Assembly (NCBI GenBank): GCA_035360795.1
Contig: DAOSBJ010000019.1
Span: 1 to 6,034 of the forward strand
Direction: 5' to 3'
From: DAOOKJ01 sp035360795
Lineage (GTDB): Bacteria > Patescibacteriota > Minisyncoccia > UBA6257
Length of the DNA stretch: 6,034 bases
Shown: in pieces, positions 5,865 through 6,034 of the stretch
How positions within the stretch are numbered: the stretch's first letter is position 1
Layout: the number at the start of each line of letters is the position of its first letter
Notes under the pieces: generated by a model
What the model was told of the DNA's origin: nothing
The model's database searches: none
Seen by the model: the letters and a program-made list of their open reading frames with translations, nothing else
Position numbers and translations under genes: made by a program

Positions 5865-6034
5865 TCATTGATATTTTGGGGTTTTTGTGCATCCTACCAG
5901 CGGCTGACATTCGTATGAATAGCGTGCCAAGTGGCCGGTATTATCGCTGTGCCAGGTGCTGTTTCCACAAGTTCGTGAATCACTAGTGCCGCCTTTGCTA
6001 TTTATCTTTGTGCAGTTCCTATAGCCGCCTTCAT
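5865..6034 (-). CDS. C-terminal end of an unidentified Cys/Ser/Asn-rich protein, 5' part outside the window
   Basis: The minus-strand frame is open from the right edge for 55 codons to a TGA at 5867-5865. The visible residues start EGGYRNCTKINSKGG, continue through CGNSTWHSDNTGHL and ARYSYECQPLVGC, and end TKTPKYQ. Four cysteines, no hydrophobic segment, and abundant Ser, Thr, Asn and Gly suggest an exported or surface protein with disulfides. That is inference; I do not recognise the family. G+C is about 49% by my count, against about 20% in the reverse transcriptase gene. This points to a different history or to strong constraint on the sequence. A plus-strand frame is open for about 39 codons but closes at a TAG, so the minus strand is preferred. 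The gene converges on the reverse transcriptase and has its own hairpin downstream. Confidence 0.6.
   Translation of the reverse strand, partial: EGGYRNCTKINSKGGTSDSRTCGNSTWHSDNTGHLARYSYECQPLVGCTKTPKYQ

Noticed and set aside
4393..5865. Reverse transcriptase as the ORF of a group II intron.
   Set aside because: No domain V hairpin with the AGC triad and GAAA-type loop follows the ORF, and no GTGYG boundary precedes it. The GTGTG at 5645-5649 lies after the gene and has no intron context.
5801..5867. Read-through of the TGA at 5867-5865 as a sense codon (UGA recoding as in some CPR lineages).
   Set aside because: The other genes use ordinary GGN and TGG codons with no in-frame TGA, and read-through would run through the terminator-like hairpin to a TAA without adding recognisable sequence.
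5867..5986. Plus-strand frame of about 39 codons opposite the right-edge gene.
   Set aside because: It closes at a TAG, has no good start, and the minus-strand frame is longer and followed by a terminator-like hairpin.
4393..6034. Complete diversity-generating retroelement with template and variable repeats.
   Set aside because: I found no near-repeat of the 5865-6034 segment in the spacers on either strand, and the RT carries a maturase-like part that DGR enzymes lack. It stays only a speculation for sequence beyond the window.

Overview
The window looks like bacterial chromosome from an AT-rich organism with a standard genetic code: every tryptophan codon I checked is TGG, and TAG, TAA and TGA all act as stops. 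The AT-rich compact layout, the lack of Shine-Dalgarno sequences and the terse A/U-only leaders would fit a Patescibacteria (CPR) lineage. That placement is an inference from style. I cannot test it without a search.

The left two thirds (1-4371, all on the minus strand) is the classical str operon, read right to left: rpsL (ribosomal protein S12), rpsG (S7), fusA (EF-G) and tuf (EF-Tu, cut by the left edge a few codons before its end). A good sigma70-type promoter with an extended -10 lies just ahead of rpsL. A weaker candidate lies between fusA and tuf and could give extra EF-Tu. Together these genes supply the decoding-site protein S12, the 30S head organiser S7, and the two GTPases that deliver aminoacyl-tRNA and drive translocation. 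Three details stand out. No start has a recognisable Shine-Dalgarno. rpsL, rpsG and fusA all end in TAG with a backup in-frame TAA one or two codons later. A near-identical AT motif precedes both tuf and rpsG.

Diverging from the rpsL promoter, on the plus strand (4482-5639), is a free-standing reverse transcriptase of 385 residues. It keeps the palm aspartates and a group II maturase-like segment. It has almost no N-terminal fingers, a VQDD catalytic box and an LGxxxSW motif. I see no group II intron RNA around it and no template repeat of the diversity-generating type. It is much poorer in G+C than the operon. This is the most interesting gene here, and its role is unknown.

The gene is followed by a terminator-like hairpin and a small G+C-richer island with three degenerate 19-nt repeats (5651-5739), then a purine-rich stretch with no gene. 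Converging from the right edge on the minus strand is the C-terminal end of an unidentified protein (5865-6034) rich in Cys, Ser, Thr, Asn and Gly, with its own terminator-like hairpin. Its composition (about 49% G+C by my count) differs sharply from the reverse transcriptase gene.
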